From contig CM044958.1 in assembly GCA_024516035.1 (NCBI GenBank), positions 3,800,574 to 3,864,573 on the forward strand: a DNA stretch of 64,000 nucleotides. The letters are read 5' to 3'. Source of the DNA: Bactericera cockerelli (Eukaryota; Arthropoda; Insecta; Hemiptera; Triozidae). The stretch's first letter is position 1. The number at the start of each line of letters is the position of its first letter. The notes under the pieces were generated by a model that was not told the DNA's origin, ran no database searches, and was given only the letters and a program-made list of their open reading frames with translations. Made by a program: the position numbers and the translations under genes. This document shows positions 21,529 through 31,242 of this stretch, in pieces.

Positions 21529-23541
21529 ATGGATCTTAAATTAACTGAACAGGTACCTCTACCCCCTCCAATTGTAGATGAAACGGGGTTACCACTCCCT
21601 CCAAAAGTGGACACTCTCTCCAACCCGCAAAGCGGGCAGGAAACGACCGTAACGAGGAGCAATGCTCCAACAGGGCCCTGTGAAGGGACAAACCAGGCGG
21701 CGGCAACAACCGCAGCTGCAGACTTCAGAATGGGGGACACCATTCAACGCACTCCAAAAGGAACAGGAATTAAAAGAAAAGCTGCTAGTCCAATAGACAT
21801 AGCAGCAAATGATTCTACAGTTCAAGACGTCCAGAAGCTCGTACATTCAGCTACAGACATTGCCAGTAGTATGAAAATCTGCATACAGGAAACTCCAAAC
21901 ACAAGGAGCAACATAAAGAAAGGAGTCACAGACCTTTTCTCCATCATGAAAAGATTGGAGAAAAAAACCAATGAACTGGTAAAGGTTAGGGACTCCCTAA
22001 AAAAGAGCCTACTCGAAGACCAGCAAACAGAAGAAACCGACTCTGACTTCGAGATTGCAGCTCCCCTCTGCGCAGCCTGCAAAAAAAGCCTAGAAGAGGA
22101 TAAAACTCAAGAAGAGCAAATAACGCCACAATTGCAGAGAATTACAGACCAGATCGAGACACGAACAGAGGAAAATATTAACTCTCTTGTCCAGAAAGAA
22201 TGGCCAGATGAAGCCTTCCGCAAGGTGAGCCTAAAACCTGGACTCCCAAACCCTACCTCAGATGCGCCTGCGATATTCGTGTTGGACACCAACACTGAGA
22301 ATACAAGGCTCCTGGACAGATGCATACGCAATAATCCAGACATCAAACTCATCGTAGATGAAGGCATTGAGTGCGGAGAAACCAAGTTCGTGGAAAACAC
22401 AGTCAGAAGCAGCACCGGAGCCAGTAGCTCAAAAGTTACACATCTGGTCAGGACAAATGATATCCTCAGCATCATTAAGTTCGTGAAGGATATCAAAGAG
22501 TCGAATCCCAAAACAACCTACAAAGTCGCAGTAACTGACACTCTGGACTGGAAACTCTCCCGCAAAGTCCTGGAAATAGCCGCCAGTTTTGAAGATATAA
22601 CCATCGACCTTCACGTTCCTGGAGGCAAACTTGCGAGCTCTTATAGCAATGTAGTGGCTGGAACGTCTAACACTACCAGAGCACCAAATCAAAAGAGAGC
22701 GAGTACTCCAAAAGAGAAACCCCAAGTCATCCACGTCAAACTTACCGACAACTCGAAACCGTTGAAAGAAGTTGTGGAAGAAATGAAGCGGAAAGTGGAC
22801 GTCGCTAAATTAGGCATCCAAGTGAAGTCAATTAAGATCGACAAAGGAGGTGGGGTAAAAATCTTCACTAAAAGGAACGACCTCAATTTGATGAAGGAAT
22901 TCGCCACCCAGATACAGGCAAACGTGGAGGGAGTCACGGCTAGATCCGAAACAGCTAAACAAAGTTCCATCATTATCAGGAACATTGATATCTCCATTAA
23001 CACTAAGGAAATTGCAATGGTCATTTCCCAAAAGATAAACAAGCAAGCTTCGGAATTTGAAGATAAAATCAATCTTAAAGCAACACACAGGGGAGATGCC
23101 CAATTTGCAATCCTGAAAGTAAACGACCAAGACCTGACTAAACTAGGCAAAAGCCTTACCCTAGGATGGACAGAATGCAGTGTCGAAAAGATGACAATCC
23201 CAAAACGCTGCTTCAATTGTTATGGCTATGGCCACATTGCCAAAGACTGTACAGAGGAAAAATTCGAGATCAAGGGAATATGCAGAAGATGCAACCAACC
23301 TGGTCACGACTCCAAAACGTGCGATAACGAGCCGCAGTGCAGAGACTGCAAAACAACAGGCCACATCTCCGGGTCAATGGCCTGCCAAACCTTTAGGAAG
23401 CTCGTCCAAGGTGCAAGGCAGACCCCGCGGAGAAATAGAGCGAAAATGAAAACCAGGCTTCTCATCCCTCCAACAACCGAGACCGAGACAGAAACCGAGA
23501 CCGAAAGCGTAATGTCTGAGACCAGAATGATCCTGGGCTAA
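21529..23541 (+). CDS. R1-clade ORF1 protein (gag-like, three CCHC zinc knuckles)
   Basis: 670 codons, uninterrupted. The first ~230 residues are charged and probably partly disordered or coiled (LFSIMKRLEKKTNELVKVRD). The middle holds an RRM-like region in related proteins. Near the C-terminus are CFNCYGYGHIAKDC (about 560-573), CRRCNQPGHDSKTC (about 585-598) and CRDCKTTGHISGSMAC (about 604-619). Each is a C-x2-C-x4-H-x4/6-C knuckle. The protein of this family binds element RNA and forms the ribonucleoprotein used for retrotransposition. The tail is Glu/Thr-rich (TETETETETE). ORF2 starts 16 bases after the stop. The ATG at 21529 follows an in-frame stop and gives the family's usual length. 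Confidence 0.92.
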   Translation: MDLKLTEQVPLPPPIVDETGLPLPPKVDTLSNPQSGQETTVTRSNAPTGPCEGTNQAAATTAAADFRMGDTIQRTPKGTGIKRKAASPIDIAANDSTVQDVQKLVHSATDIASSMKICIQETPNTRSNIKKGVTDLFSIMKRLEKKTNELVKVRDSLKKSLLEDQQTEETDSDFEIAAPLCAACKKSLEEDKTQEEQITPQLQRITDQIETRTEENINSLVQKEWPDEAFRKVSLKPGLPNPTSDAPAIFVLDTNTENTRLLDRCIRNNPDIKLIVDEGIECGETKFVENTVRSSTGASSSKVTHLVRTNDILSIIKFVKDIKESNPKTTYKVAVTDTLDWKLSRKVLEIAASFEDITIDLHVPGGKLASSYSNVVAGTSNTTRAPNQKRASTPKEKPQVIHVKLTDNSKPLKEVVEEMKRKVDVAKLGIQVKSIKIDKGGGVKIFTKRNDLNLMKEFATQIQANVEGVTARSETAKQSSIIIRNIDISINTKEIAMVISQKINKQASEFEDKINLKATHRGDAQFAILKVNDQDLTKLGKSLTLGWTECSVEKMTIPKRCFNCYGYGHIAKDCTEEKFEIKGICRRCNQPGHDSKTCDNEPQCRDCKTTGHISGSMACQTFRKLVQGARQTPRRNRAKMKTRLLIPPTTETETETETESVMSETRMILG

Positions 23542-23557
23542 TCCATCAACAGATACA

Positions 23558-26499
23558 ATGAGCAACAAACAAGTCAAGCTCCTTCAATGCAACATTGATA
23601 GAGGTAGAGCAGCACTGGACCTTCTGGAAGCCACTGCAGTGGCCGGCGGCGTGGACGTTCTCCTAGTCCAAGAACCCACGCGCAGTCGTGTCTCTAGTCC
23701 TGCATGGCTAACAGATAACCAGAAAGATGCTGCTATAAAAAAGATAAACCAGAACCTCAACTTCTACAACGCAAAAGCCGGAGATGGTTTTGTCTCGGTA
23801 GAAATGGACCACTTCATTCTGTATAGCTGCTATGTCTCCCCAAATATTGGGAAAGAGGAATTCAGAACATACCTGCAACGCTTGGCCATAAGCATATCAT
23901 GCCAGAGGAAAGGCTGCATCATCGGAGGTGATTTTAACAGCAAGTCTACTTTGTGGGGGGCACCTGTAACAAACGAAAAAGGCGAAATACTTACCGAGTG
24001 GTTGGCATCTCTGGATCTCAACGTCATCAACTCCGGAAGTACTCCAACATTCGTAAGAGGCAACAGTGAGTCACATATTGACATAACAGCATGCTCGGAC
24101 AACATCTCGAGAAGGGTATTGAACTGGAGGGTAGGGGGGAGGAGACATTAAGCCTCCATCGCTACATTTATTTTGAGGCAGACTTCGCTAGGGAACAACA
24201 ACTAACCAGGACGCCCACGACATCAAAAGGGTGGCACATGGACCCGGACAAGCTCCCGCAGTTTGCTGAAACCTTCGTAAAGATGGTAGATACCTGGAAG
24301 GAATGTCTTCAAAAAGACCTGAAAGCCGACAGCCTTACCAGAATCATCACAGAAGCCTGCGATGTAACATTCAAGAGGAAATCGTCGAACTCTAAACGGA
24401 AGAAAGTCTTCTGGTGGAACGGTGAAATCCAGGACGCCAGGAAAAGCTGTATTAAAGCAAGAAGAAAACTTAAAAGAGCCCGTAGGAGAGATCCTACCCA
24501 AGCAGAGGCACTTAAGGATGAATACACCCAATGTAGAGAAAACCTGAAAAGGAGCATCTTCAAATCTAAAGACGCCAAGTGGAAAGAGCTCATCGAAGAG
24601 GTAGACAGGGACCCATGGGGCAAAGCCTACAAGATTGTCACCGGCAAACTTGGAGGCCGATCCCCGATGAACCTGACTCCAGAAGATGAGGTCAAAATCG
24701 CCAGAGAACTGTTTCCCAGCGACCAAGTTAGGGAGAAAGCGACTTTCCAGATGAACTCAGAGGATATTCCCTCTATAGAACCTGTAGAAATCTTTGAGGC
24801 GGCCAGGAGGATGAAACCTAAAAAAGCCCCTGGCATAGACAAACTTAACCCTGAGCTCATCAAGACAGTCGCTTCCAAGTTCCCGGATGTGGTTGCTGAG
24901 GCTTTCAACGGCGTCCTTAGAGCTGGAGAAATCCCTGGAATGTGGAAGACGGCAAAGTTGATCCTGATGGAGAAGAAATCGACCGACAGCAACGCGCCAA
25001 AGAAGTACCGCCCCCTGTGCCTGCTCAACTGCCTAGGCAAGCTCTTCGAGTCAGTGATAACTTACCGCCTGTCCAAGGAACTAGCAGAGAAGAGTCCACT
25101 TAGCAAGAACCAGTACGGTTTTATACCAAAACGTTCGACCATTGACGCTATACAAGCTATAAAACGGAAAGCCAACCTCAACATGGAAACTCACCGTTCC
25201 AACCGCAAATTTCAGTTACTTACCACAATAGACATCAAAAACGCATTCAATACGGCCTCCTGGAAGTGGATCACCGGAGAGCTGGAAAAGAAAGGAATCT
25301 CAACTTACCTGAGGAAGATCATAGAGAGCTACCTGGAAGACCGCTACATCATCCTTGGGGGAGGACAGAAGCTGCCCTGTACTCGCGGCGTACCCCAAGG
25401 GTCGGTCCTGGGTCCAACCCTCTGGAACATCCTATACGACAGCGTCTTGAAGGAGTCTCTGCCGATGGGGGTGACGGTCATTGGCTATGCCGACGACACA
25501 GCCATCCTATCCGAAGCAAAGACAAAAGAAATGCTGCAAAGAAAGACAAACCTGGCATTAGCTCGGATAATACAAAGTATCAAGGACAGAGACCTTGAAA
25601 TCGCCCCTCAGAAGACAGAAGCAGTCATCGTCTACGGCGGACGAAGGCTGAAAACCATAGACATTGAAATAGAAGGAGACACAGTAAGGTCTAAAGAAAG
25701 CCTTATATATCTCGGAGTCACCATTGAGAGAAACTTCAGGATGGGTGCGCACATCAAAGCCGTCACCTCCAAGGGCTTGAGAGCTGCCAACACCCTTGCC
25801 AGGATCATGCCCAACACCAGGGGTCCATCTGAAAACAAAAGAAAACTATTAAGATCAGTAGTGTTGTCGACCGTCCTGTACGCCTCTCAAATCTGGCAGG
25901 ATGCGCTTCGATACGAAATACATAGAAAGACGCTTCAAAAATCAGCAAGAACAGCCTGTCTGCGTGTCTGCAGAGGATACAGGACAATCTCCTACGAGGC
26001 TCTTGGTGTCATCTCATCAATGATGCCCATAGACCTGTTAGTCCAGCTCCGAACCAAAAACACCAAGGAGGAACTGGAAGGATGTCTCGTCACCTGGCAA
26101 GAAAGATGGGCCCAGACTACAAAGGGAATTTGGACCAAGACCTTGATTCCTGAAATCAAACCTTGGATACAAAGAAAACATGGCTTCCTGTCCTTTGAAC
26201 TCACTCAATTCCTGAGTGGACACGGGAAGTTTGGATCCTACCTGAAAAAGTTCAAAATAGTAGACAACGACGACTGCGCCAGTTGCAGAGTTACCGACAC
26301 CGTAGAGCACACATTCTTCCACTGCATCACCTTCGAACCGGAGAGGAGAGTCCTCGAGGCGTCACTGGGGGAGAGCTTCAGCGTGCAGAATGCTGTGGAC
26401 CAAATGCTGGAATCCCAAATTAAATGGGACCATATTGATAAATATGTATCTGGGGTCATTACCCAAAAAAGGCAGCTTGAAGGGAATCAATCTCGCTAA
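23558..26499 (+). pseudogene. R1-clade ORF2: AP endonuclease and reverse transcriptase, one frameshift
   Basis: The first frame (23558-24151) carries the endonuclease: LLQCNIDRGRAALDLL, VLLVQEPTR (catalytic Glu), CIIGGDFNSKSTLWG and HIDITACSDNI. The frame must shift by one base within the G6 run at 24134-24139 into 24091-26499, where SLHRYI takes the place of the usual SDH motif. Then the reverse transcriptase: KYRPLCLLNCLGKLFE, NQYGFIPKRSTIDAI, TTIDIKNAFN (first Asp), GVPQGSVLGP and GYADDTAIL (catalytic YADD). The C-terminal CASCRVTDTVEHTFFHC is a CCHC finger typical of R1/I-type elements. The family nicks target DNA and primes cDNA synthesis there. Only one indel separates the frames, so sequencing error is possible. 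Confidence 0.92.
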
Positions 26500-27033
26500 A
26501 GCTGAAAATGCAGCCTGAAGTATTAATTTTAAAGTTCCGGGCTGTGGGCGGGAACCCAGAACATCCCTGGGTTTTTTGCATGCCTGGGGCCCTTTCAGGG
26601 GTCCCCTCCCTCTTGGATGCGCGGTTAACGTGCACCCTTGAGGGTGGTGTCCCCTGGGGGGGCTCCAGACATGTTTTTTATTGTTATTTTCTTTTCTTAT
26701 TCCTATATTGTTATACTTACCTTTTCTACTCTGTAAATCCGGGGGCGGGGCAGGAGAAGGGAGTTTTAGTGGTTTACACCTAACGAGAACTGTAGGACCT
26801 GACTTTGACCGTAGGGACCCAGCGCCTATGCCGCACGAGCGTCAGGCTCGGGACATGGGCGATGGAAGTCGTTAGGTCGTTCCACATAACCCAAGAGCAG
26901 TCAGAGGATGGGTGGCTGCCACCAATGTCCCCTCATTGGTGGATGCGGCCCACCTTCTGGCGGCTCCTCTTTCCGAAGGGAAATGGGTATCCATAGCGGA
27001 TTTCTTCCTCCTCGTGCCACGCCAACGGATCTT

Positions 27034-27037
<4 letters not shown>
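26500..27037 (+). other. 3' UTR of the R1-clade LINE
   Basis: Non-coding tail between the ORF2 stop and the poly(A). G-rich pieces at 26650-26760. No AATAAA is obvious just before the A run. Confidence 0.7.

Positions 27038-27101
<64 letters not shown>
27038..27101 (+). repeat. Poly(A) tail of the R1-clade LINE
   Basis: About 64 consecutive A. The length suggests a young insertion, since such runs shorten with time. Confidence 0.95.
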
Positions 27102-27104
<3 letters not shown>

Positions 27105-27116
27105 CATAGACAGTCC
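27102..27116 (+). repeat. Target-site duplication of the R1-clade LINE (right)
   Basis: Identical to 21033-21047 and directly follows the poly(A). Confidence 0.93.
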
Positions 27117-27290
27117 GGTTGGCAACTCAATGACAATCAAGATGACCCTCTTTTAGATCCAGTTAAATGGATTAGACTACTTAGTTCACTCTCTTCTAAG
27201 AGGGCGGGCGCAAAGTTATGTTACTCTTTATTTATCACGACACGGGACAAAGTTATACCCGCATCTAGAACTGTCATTTCAGGATGGGTT
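27117..27290 (+). pseudogene. DIRS-like tyrosine recombinase, continuation after the LINE
   Basis: Open frame GWQLNDNQDDPLLDPVKWIR, then LCYSLFITTRDKVIPASR and VISGWV, as in the region between the core Arg and the C-terminal catalytic residues of DIRS recombinases. Joining across the LINE after removing one duplication copy keeps the frame. Homology ends near 27290, so the catalytic C-terminus is missing, replaced by a LINE fragment. Confidence 0.75.
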
Positions 27291-27295
27291 GAGAC

Positions 27296-27735
27296 AGTTC
27301 CCAAATAAGTCCCGGCCACAGGCAGGCGAAAACGTTCCTAACTTATTCGCCCAAAGAGCAAAAGAAATGCTCTGTCTGAGCAAAGAGGAATCCTTACTGG
27401 CTTTTAACAGGCCACTGTACCCTCAACTACCGTCTGAACAAATCGACATTGCTCAAGACCTAAAATGCAGTCTCTGTAAAGAGGCCCCAGAGACAGCAAA
27501 ACACATTCTCTGTGAATGTGGAGCAGCCTCACACGCTCGACTGAAACACTTCTCAAGGCTGATTCCAACACCTAAAGAAGTTACCGAAATCAGTCCTAAA
27601 AGAATATTAAGCTACATTAATAGCTTTGATCTCTTTTAGAGTTACAGGGGCATGTCACAAAAGATCTATTTAAGGTCGCAGTGACAAAAAGCTTTCGTAG
27701 CCGACAGCCCTACTTATACCAATACCAATACTTTT
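27296..27735 (+). pseudogene. LINE 3' fragment, local family R (copy 2)
   Basis: A 116-codon open frame (27289-27639) carries CSLCKEAPETAKHILCEC, the C-x2-C-x7-H-x4-C finger near the C-terminus of R1/I/Jockey-type ORF2, followed by ISPKRILSYINSFDLF and a stop. Downstream is a 3' UTR ending in TACCAATACCAATA. Everything upstream is missing, the usual 5' truncation. It is more intact than copy 1 at 10266. It lies directly against the DIRS recombinase remnant. Confidence 0.8.
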
Positions 27736-27944
27736 GGCTTTCATATAATTTTGTACATATATACGTAAATCTTGTACATTCATATCTATCTTTCTCTCAC
27801 AATTAGTGAAAATAGATTTAAGTGTTCCTGTTTAGTTAACACCCTACACAAAATCTACTGTCTTCTAGTTTTATTGATATAACTCATGTTATACTCCTTA
27901 TAGAATCACAGTACTCTGACTTACACCGGCAGATTACAAACACA
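27736..27944. other. No recognisable feature
   Basis: Short AT-rich spacer. Confidence 0.5.
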
Positions 27945-28295
27945 TCTCATCTGGGTCAAGCTGGAGCACAGACCCCAAAATAGAAAAGTTTTTCCCCCGG
28001 AGGGTAAAAAACTATTATTTTGGGTCTTGCGTAAGCTTGACCCAGGAACAAGTTCTTGCCGGTGAAACGGCAAATGAGGTACTGATTACCCCCTACCGCT
28101 TCAGTCAGAGCTAAAGTTCAAGGTTTGAGGAGAAAAACCAAAAGTGGAAGGTGACTATAACAGGAAAAGAGGGGAAGTTAGAGGAAAGTTGCACAATTTA
28201 GGTCAAAACAGCAAAAGAAATCTCATCTGGGTCAAGCTTACGCAAGACCCAAAATAATAGTTTTTTACCCTCCGGGGGAAAAACTTTTCTATTAT
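27945..28295. repeat. Foldback element: 66-bp perfect inverted repeat
   Basis: 27979-28044 is the exact reverse complement of 28228-28293, loop 183 bp. The left block 27951-28046 is itself an imperfect palindrome: CTGGGTCAAGCT at one end and AGCTTGACCCAG at the other. ATCTCATCTGGGTCAAGCT also occurs as a direct repeat at about 27947 and 28219. Size and structure suit a small MITE that duplicated in inverted orientation. No coding capacity. Confidence 0.85.
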
Positions 28296-28600
28296 AGTAA
28301 GCTTTATTAGGTAGAACAAAAATATATACAGTAAAATACAATGAAATTATAAAGAAAAACAAAAAGGTTGAACAAAGATACAAGATAAAAAAAGAGAATG
28401 AAGTTAATGTCCTACCTAAAGGGCGGAGTTATTGCCTGTGGCAATCTCTTCCACCCAACAGTCATCAAGAGCATGAAACATTGCGAAACGTTTTGCAACG
28501 TTGCTCGCCAACATGTTGCACTGAGTGGATCCCGGCTATCTGGTCGTCCAGGTCCTGGACAATCTCTTCCACCCAACCCTTACATTACATTTCTTCTGGG
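28293..28600 (-). mobile_element. LINE 3' end, family E, with internal duplication
   Basis: Minus reading: GGGTTGGGTGGAAGAGATT, about 100 bp of unrelated sequence, a second GTTGGGTGGAAGAGATT, hairpin ATTGCCacaGGCAAT (28431-28445), CCGCCCTTTAGGTAGGACAT, then CTACCTAATAAAGCTTAC at the end. It aligns over most of its length with 54240-54412. The repeated 17-mer at 28443-28459 and 28561-28577 brackets the extra piece. Confidence 0.8.
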
Positions 28601-28839
28601 GGGTCTTTTCTAGATAAAATAAAGAAATTCCTATGTGCTGCGTTCATTATTTTCAACTATTGACCCTTAGAATTAGAGGTTCTAAAAGAGAAAACAATTT
28701 TTGTTCTATGTCTCGTTCAATTTCAGTCATTCTGACAGCCACGAGCGGCCTTTCTCATATCACTTGAAAAGAGAAAAAAAAAATCTGTACAAAGTTAGGA
28801 ATCCTGCAGAAAAGACACAAGGAAGGCATTTCTTTCTGT

Positions 28840-28915
28840 GTTCTCTCCCTCTCGCTCTCTCTCTCTCCCTCCCTCCCTGCTTCTTTCTCTCTCTCTCCTT
28901 TTCTCTAGCACTCTT
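28840..28915 (+). repeat. CT microsatellite
   Basis: Interrupted (CT)n with CCCT units. Confidence 0.9.
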
Positions 28916-28929
28916 TTCTTACAACTTTT

Positions 28930-29264
28930 TGAAATGAAAATTAAATTAGATTTTTGAAATTTAAATATTTTACTCGATTTATGATGTCTCATCAAATCCT
29001 TCAGGAGAAATCGAATTCCTTTACAAAATCTTTTCATCAGGATTAAGGAAATGTTTCAGAGTTTTCTAATCGCTAATCCCTGGTTACTTGTCACCCTTCA
29101 AATCTAACATGTATTTTCAGATAAAGCTAGATGTTCGACCGACATTCTAAATTAGCATTGGGTAAATAATTTGTAAAATAAAATCTTTGTACTTGTGAAA
29201 TTTTTTACGACCTCCAGTCCAGTCTATTTTTTGGGCTGTACATGGTCTCTGTAAGGTGTTTACT
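28930..29264. other. No recognisable feature
   Basis: AT-rich without family match. Confidence 0.45.
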
Positions 29265-29675
29265 TAAAGTATAAAGCACTATTAGTTGCTTTGTTAAATA
29301 ATAAAGCACTATTCAATAATAAAGAACGTCTGTCCCGGTAGCTCAGTGAGTGGTAAAGGCCGCACTATGTGAATCCAGAGAATCCAGAAGTCGTGGGTTC
29401 GAAACCGAGCTGGGACATGAAAAGTTATCCTCCCATTTAGGATATTTACCACATAATAATGTGTCTTGGGTTTACTGCTGAAATAATCAAATTTTACTCA
29501 AATAAGAATATTTATAATATTTTGCATACACCAGTACCTATATTAAGTACACAACAATATTTTCTAACTATATCTAAAACATAAGACTCAATCGAGCAGT
29601 ATAAATAAGGCGATATTCTTATTAGTGGCTTGGTTAAAGGATAAAGCACGATTAGTTGCTTGGTTAAAAGACAAA
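29265..29675 (+). repeat. TAAAGCAC..ATTAGTTGC repeats flanking a SINE
   Basis: TAAAGCACTATTAGTTGCTT and close variants occur at about 29272 and 29296, and again at about 29642. The SINE B copy at 29325-29490 and more sequence lie between. A small tandem array may have been broken by the SINE. Confidence 0.55.
29325..29490 (+). mobile_element. SINE, local family B
   Basis: Head GTCCCGGTAGCTCAGTGAGT, GTGGGTTCGAAACCGAGC (B box), then GGGACATGAAAAGTTATCCT, CCCATTTAGGATATTTACC, ACATAATAATGTGTCTTGGG and TTTACTGCTGAAATAATC. The head contains a short duplication (GAATCCAGA twice). Confidence 0.88.
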
Positions 29676-29694
29676 TCTCCAGCATTTGTTTGAC

Positions 29695-29800
29695 AGTTTC
29701 TTTCCTAATAAGTAGACAGAGGTTGTTAGACTGCACTGGGGCTCGAACCTGGATACCTAAGACTTGAAACTTCACGTCATTTACAGACGAATCCAAGCTT
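29695..29800 (-). mobile_element. Possible tRNA-like SINE head
   Basis: Minus reading gives GGTATCCAGGTTCGAGCCCC, a B-box-like segment, then CAGTGCAGTCTAACAACCTC. No second copy was found, so this is weak. Confidence 0.35.
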
Positions 29801-30010
29801 CCAGGTTTACAGTTCATTTCCAGGATGGCGGAAAAACACAGAAAATGATGTAAACACGCATATAATGCACTCTTTGTAAAATCAGTTACAGAACTTTATC
29901 TAAGAAACTGCCCTGGAGCGATTTTCATATCAGAACGTCAATTTGGGTTCACCTTGAACTTGTGCAGCAAGAAAGCTGGAACAAAACAGTGTTCAATAGC
30001 TTTGTTTATA

Positions 30011-30195
30011 CAGGGTGGGCCATGAATTAGTTAACATTTGAAAAAATCGTATAAAAAAAACCATTTAACATATTTTAGAATTCGTTTATTTACGAGAAAG
30101 CTAATTAGTTGTAATTTATTTTTTTTTAAATTATTTCGTCTTAAAGACCACCGTTTCGGTTTTTGCATTAATCTAAGCGAGTCCTGAAGTTTTCA
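30011..30195 (+). repeat. Left 185-bp terminal inverted repeat
   Basis: Matches the reverse complement of 31026-31210 at about 182 of 185 positions by eye. Confidence 0.9.
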
Positions 30196-30290
30196 AATAC
30201 TCTTCTGCAAAGAGACCGCGAGATCGCCGACATCTCTTCGATGATTTTTTCTTTAAGTTGACGCAGTGTATTCGGTTTATCAATGTAGAC
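30195..30290 (-). pseudogene. Mariner-type transposase C-terminal remnant
   Basis: Minus-strand reading VYIDKPNTLRQLKEKIIEEM, then SAISRSLCRRVFENFRTRL, resembles the end of IS630/Tc1/mariner transposases (..LKxxIxxEIxxIxxxxLxRVxxNFxxRL..). A stop interrupts it shortly after, inside the inverted repeat. Recognition is by eye. Confidence 0.6.
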
Positions 30291-30892
30291 ACTTAAATGA
30301 CACTACATCCTTGAAAATGAATTGCAACGTAATTCCAGTAAGATCGGTACCAGGTAGAAGCTCGGACACACCTCAGTGTCGTCACTGCACTGAGAGAGAA
30401 ACTCTTGCACATGTCCTGGGCTCCTGCCATACCGGTGATTTACTGAGAAACAATCGTCATCATGAAGCAAGAACTACCATTGCAAAGCAGCTGAGAAAAA
30501 ACGGATGGATTGTGCACGAAGAACTACATTGTGTGGCAGAAGAAGGATCCAATAGACGAGTAGATATATGGTGTTATAATGAAAATTTGACAAAAGGCTA
30601 CATCATTGATCCAACAGTAAGATTCGAAGTTTCCAAAGAACAAGCACTTGATGTTGACAGAGAAAAAAGAAACATCTACGAACCGTGTATCAAGTACTTC
30701 CAGGATAATTATAATGTTCAACAAATTGAAGTTATAGGTTTATTGATTGGAGCCAGAGGATCTCTAACAAATCACTTCAAAGACTTCAAAACCAAATTCA
30801 ATATACCAAAGATAACTTGTGAGAATATTATCACAAACGTAATACGTGGCTCTCACAAAATAATAAACAACCACCTGTATAAAACAACATAA
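30266..30892 (+). pseudogene. R2-type LINE C-terminus: CCHC finger and restriction-like endonuclease
   Basis: The conserved part starts near 30297. CRHCTERETLAHVLGSC is the finger before the endonuclease in R2-group elements. It is followed by RNNRHHEARTTIAKQLRK, EGSNRRVDIWCYNENLTKGY (PD-(D/E)XK-type core with Asp), IIDPTVRFE and EKRNIYEPCIKYFQDNY, then IEVIGLLIGARGSLTN. These are hallmarks of the restriction-like endonuclease that opens the target in R2/NeSL/Hero-type LINEs. The reverse transcriptase is absent, so this is a 5'-truncated copy. The first ~10 codons derive from the mariner part. A GAAGAAAAAGAAAG-rich 3' UTR with AATAAA (about 31000) follows. Confidence 0.88.
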
Positions 30893-31025
30893 GAAGAAGA
30901 AAAAGAAAGAAGAAAAAAGAAAGAAAAAGAAAGAAAGAAAAAAATGTATACTGTGTCATTTAGGCAAGTGCCCATGTGGCACCAGTTGTAAAGTATTTTT
31001 AATAAATATTTTTACGTTCTCTCTC

Positions 31026-31210
31026 TGAAAACTTCAGGACTCGCTTAGATTAGTGCAAAAACCGAAACGGTGGTCTTTAAGACGAAATAATTAAAAAAAA
31101 AATAAATTACAACTAATTAGCTTTCTCGTAAATAAACGATTTCTAAAATATGTTAAATGGTTTTTTTTATACGATTTTTTCAAATGTTAACTAATTCATG
31201 GCCCACCCTG
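31026..31210 (-). repeat. Right 185-bp terminal inverted repeat
   Basis: Partner of 30011-30195; equal in length. Confidence 0.9.
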
Positions 31211-31242
31211 TACATGTTCTAAGTTATGTTTCCTGTGCCGAT

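Larger units (their letters stand above)
21048..27101 (+). mobile_element. R1-clade non-LTR retrotransposon, near full length
   Basis: About 6.05 kb: a 480-bp 5' leader, ORF1 with three CCHC knuckles, ORF2 with an APE-type endonuclease and reverse transcriptase, a 540-bp 3' UTR and a ~64-base poly(A). Bounded by a 15-bp duplication. It is markedly richer in G+C than the surroundings. One frameshift in ORF2 is the main lesion, so the insertion is probably recent relative to its DIRS host. The target here is a DIRS recombinase gene and not 28S rDNA, so this member is not site-specific for rDNA, or landed off-target. Confidence 0.93.
18380..27290 (+). mobile_element. DIRS-like tyrosine-recombinase retrotransposon, decayed and split
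   Basis: Pieces in order: gag-like frames (18786-19410), an RNase H-like segment and following domain (19618-20440), and a tyrosine recombinase (20450-21047, continuing at 27117-27290). The core reverse transcriptase is not recognisable between 19410 and 19618, so that part is deleted. The R1-clade LINE at 21048-27101 splits the recombinase. DIRS elements replicate by reverse transcription but integrate by a recombinase and leave no target duplication. Termini were not identified. Confidence 0.75.
30011..31210. mobile_element. 1.2-kb foldback mariner-type element carrying an R2-type endonuclease fragment
   Basis: 185-bp inverted ends (30011-30195 and 31026-31210) differ at only about three positions. 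The element starts CAGGGTGGGCCATG and is flanked by TA on both sides (30009-30010, 31211-31212), a Tc1/mariner-type duplication. Both ends, read inward on the appropriate strand, appear to contain the tail of a mariner-type transposase frame (NFRTRL..CKNRNGG). On the left this extends further on the minus strand (TLRQLKEKIIEEMSAISRSL, 30195-30275). So two inverted copies of one transposon 3' end enclose the insert. Confidence 0.85.

Noticed and set aside
21589..26459. Minus-strand frames of 60-175 codons opposite the R1-clade ORFs
   Set aside because: Shadows of the sense coding; no domains.
26912..27136. Frames ending in long Lys or Phe runs
   Set aside because: These are the poly(A) tail of the LINE read in frame.
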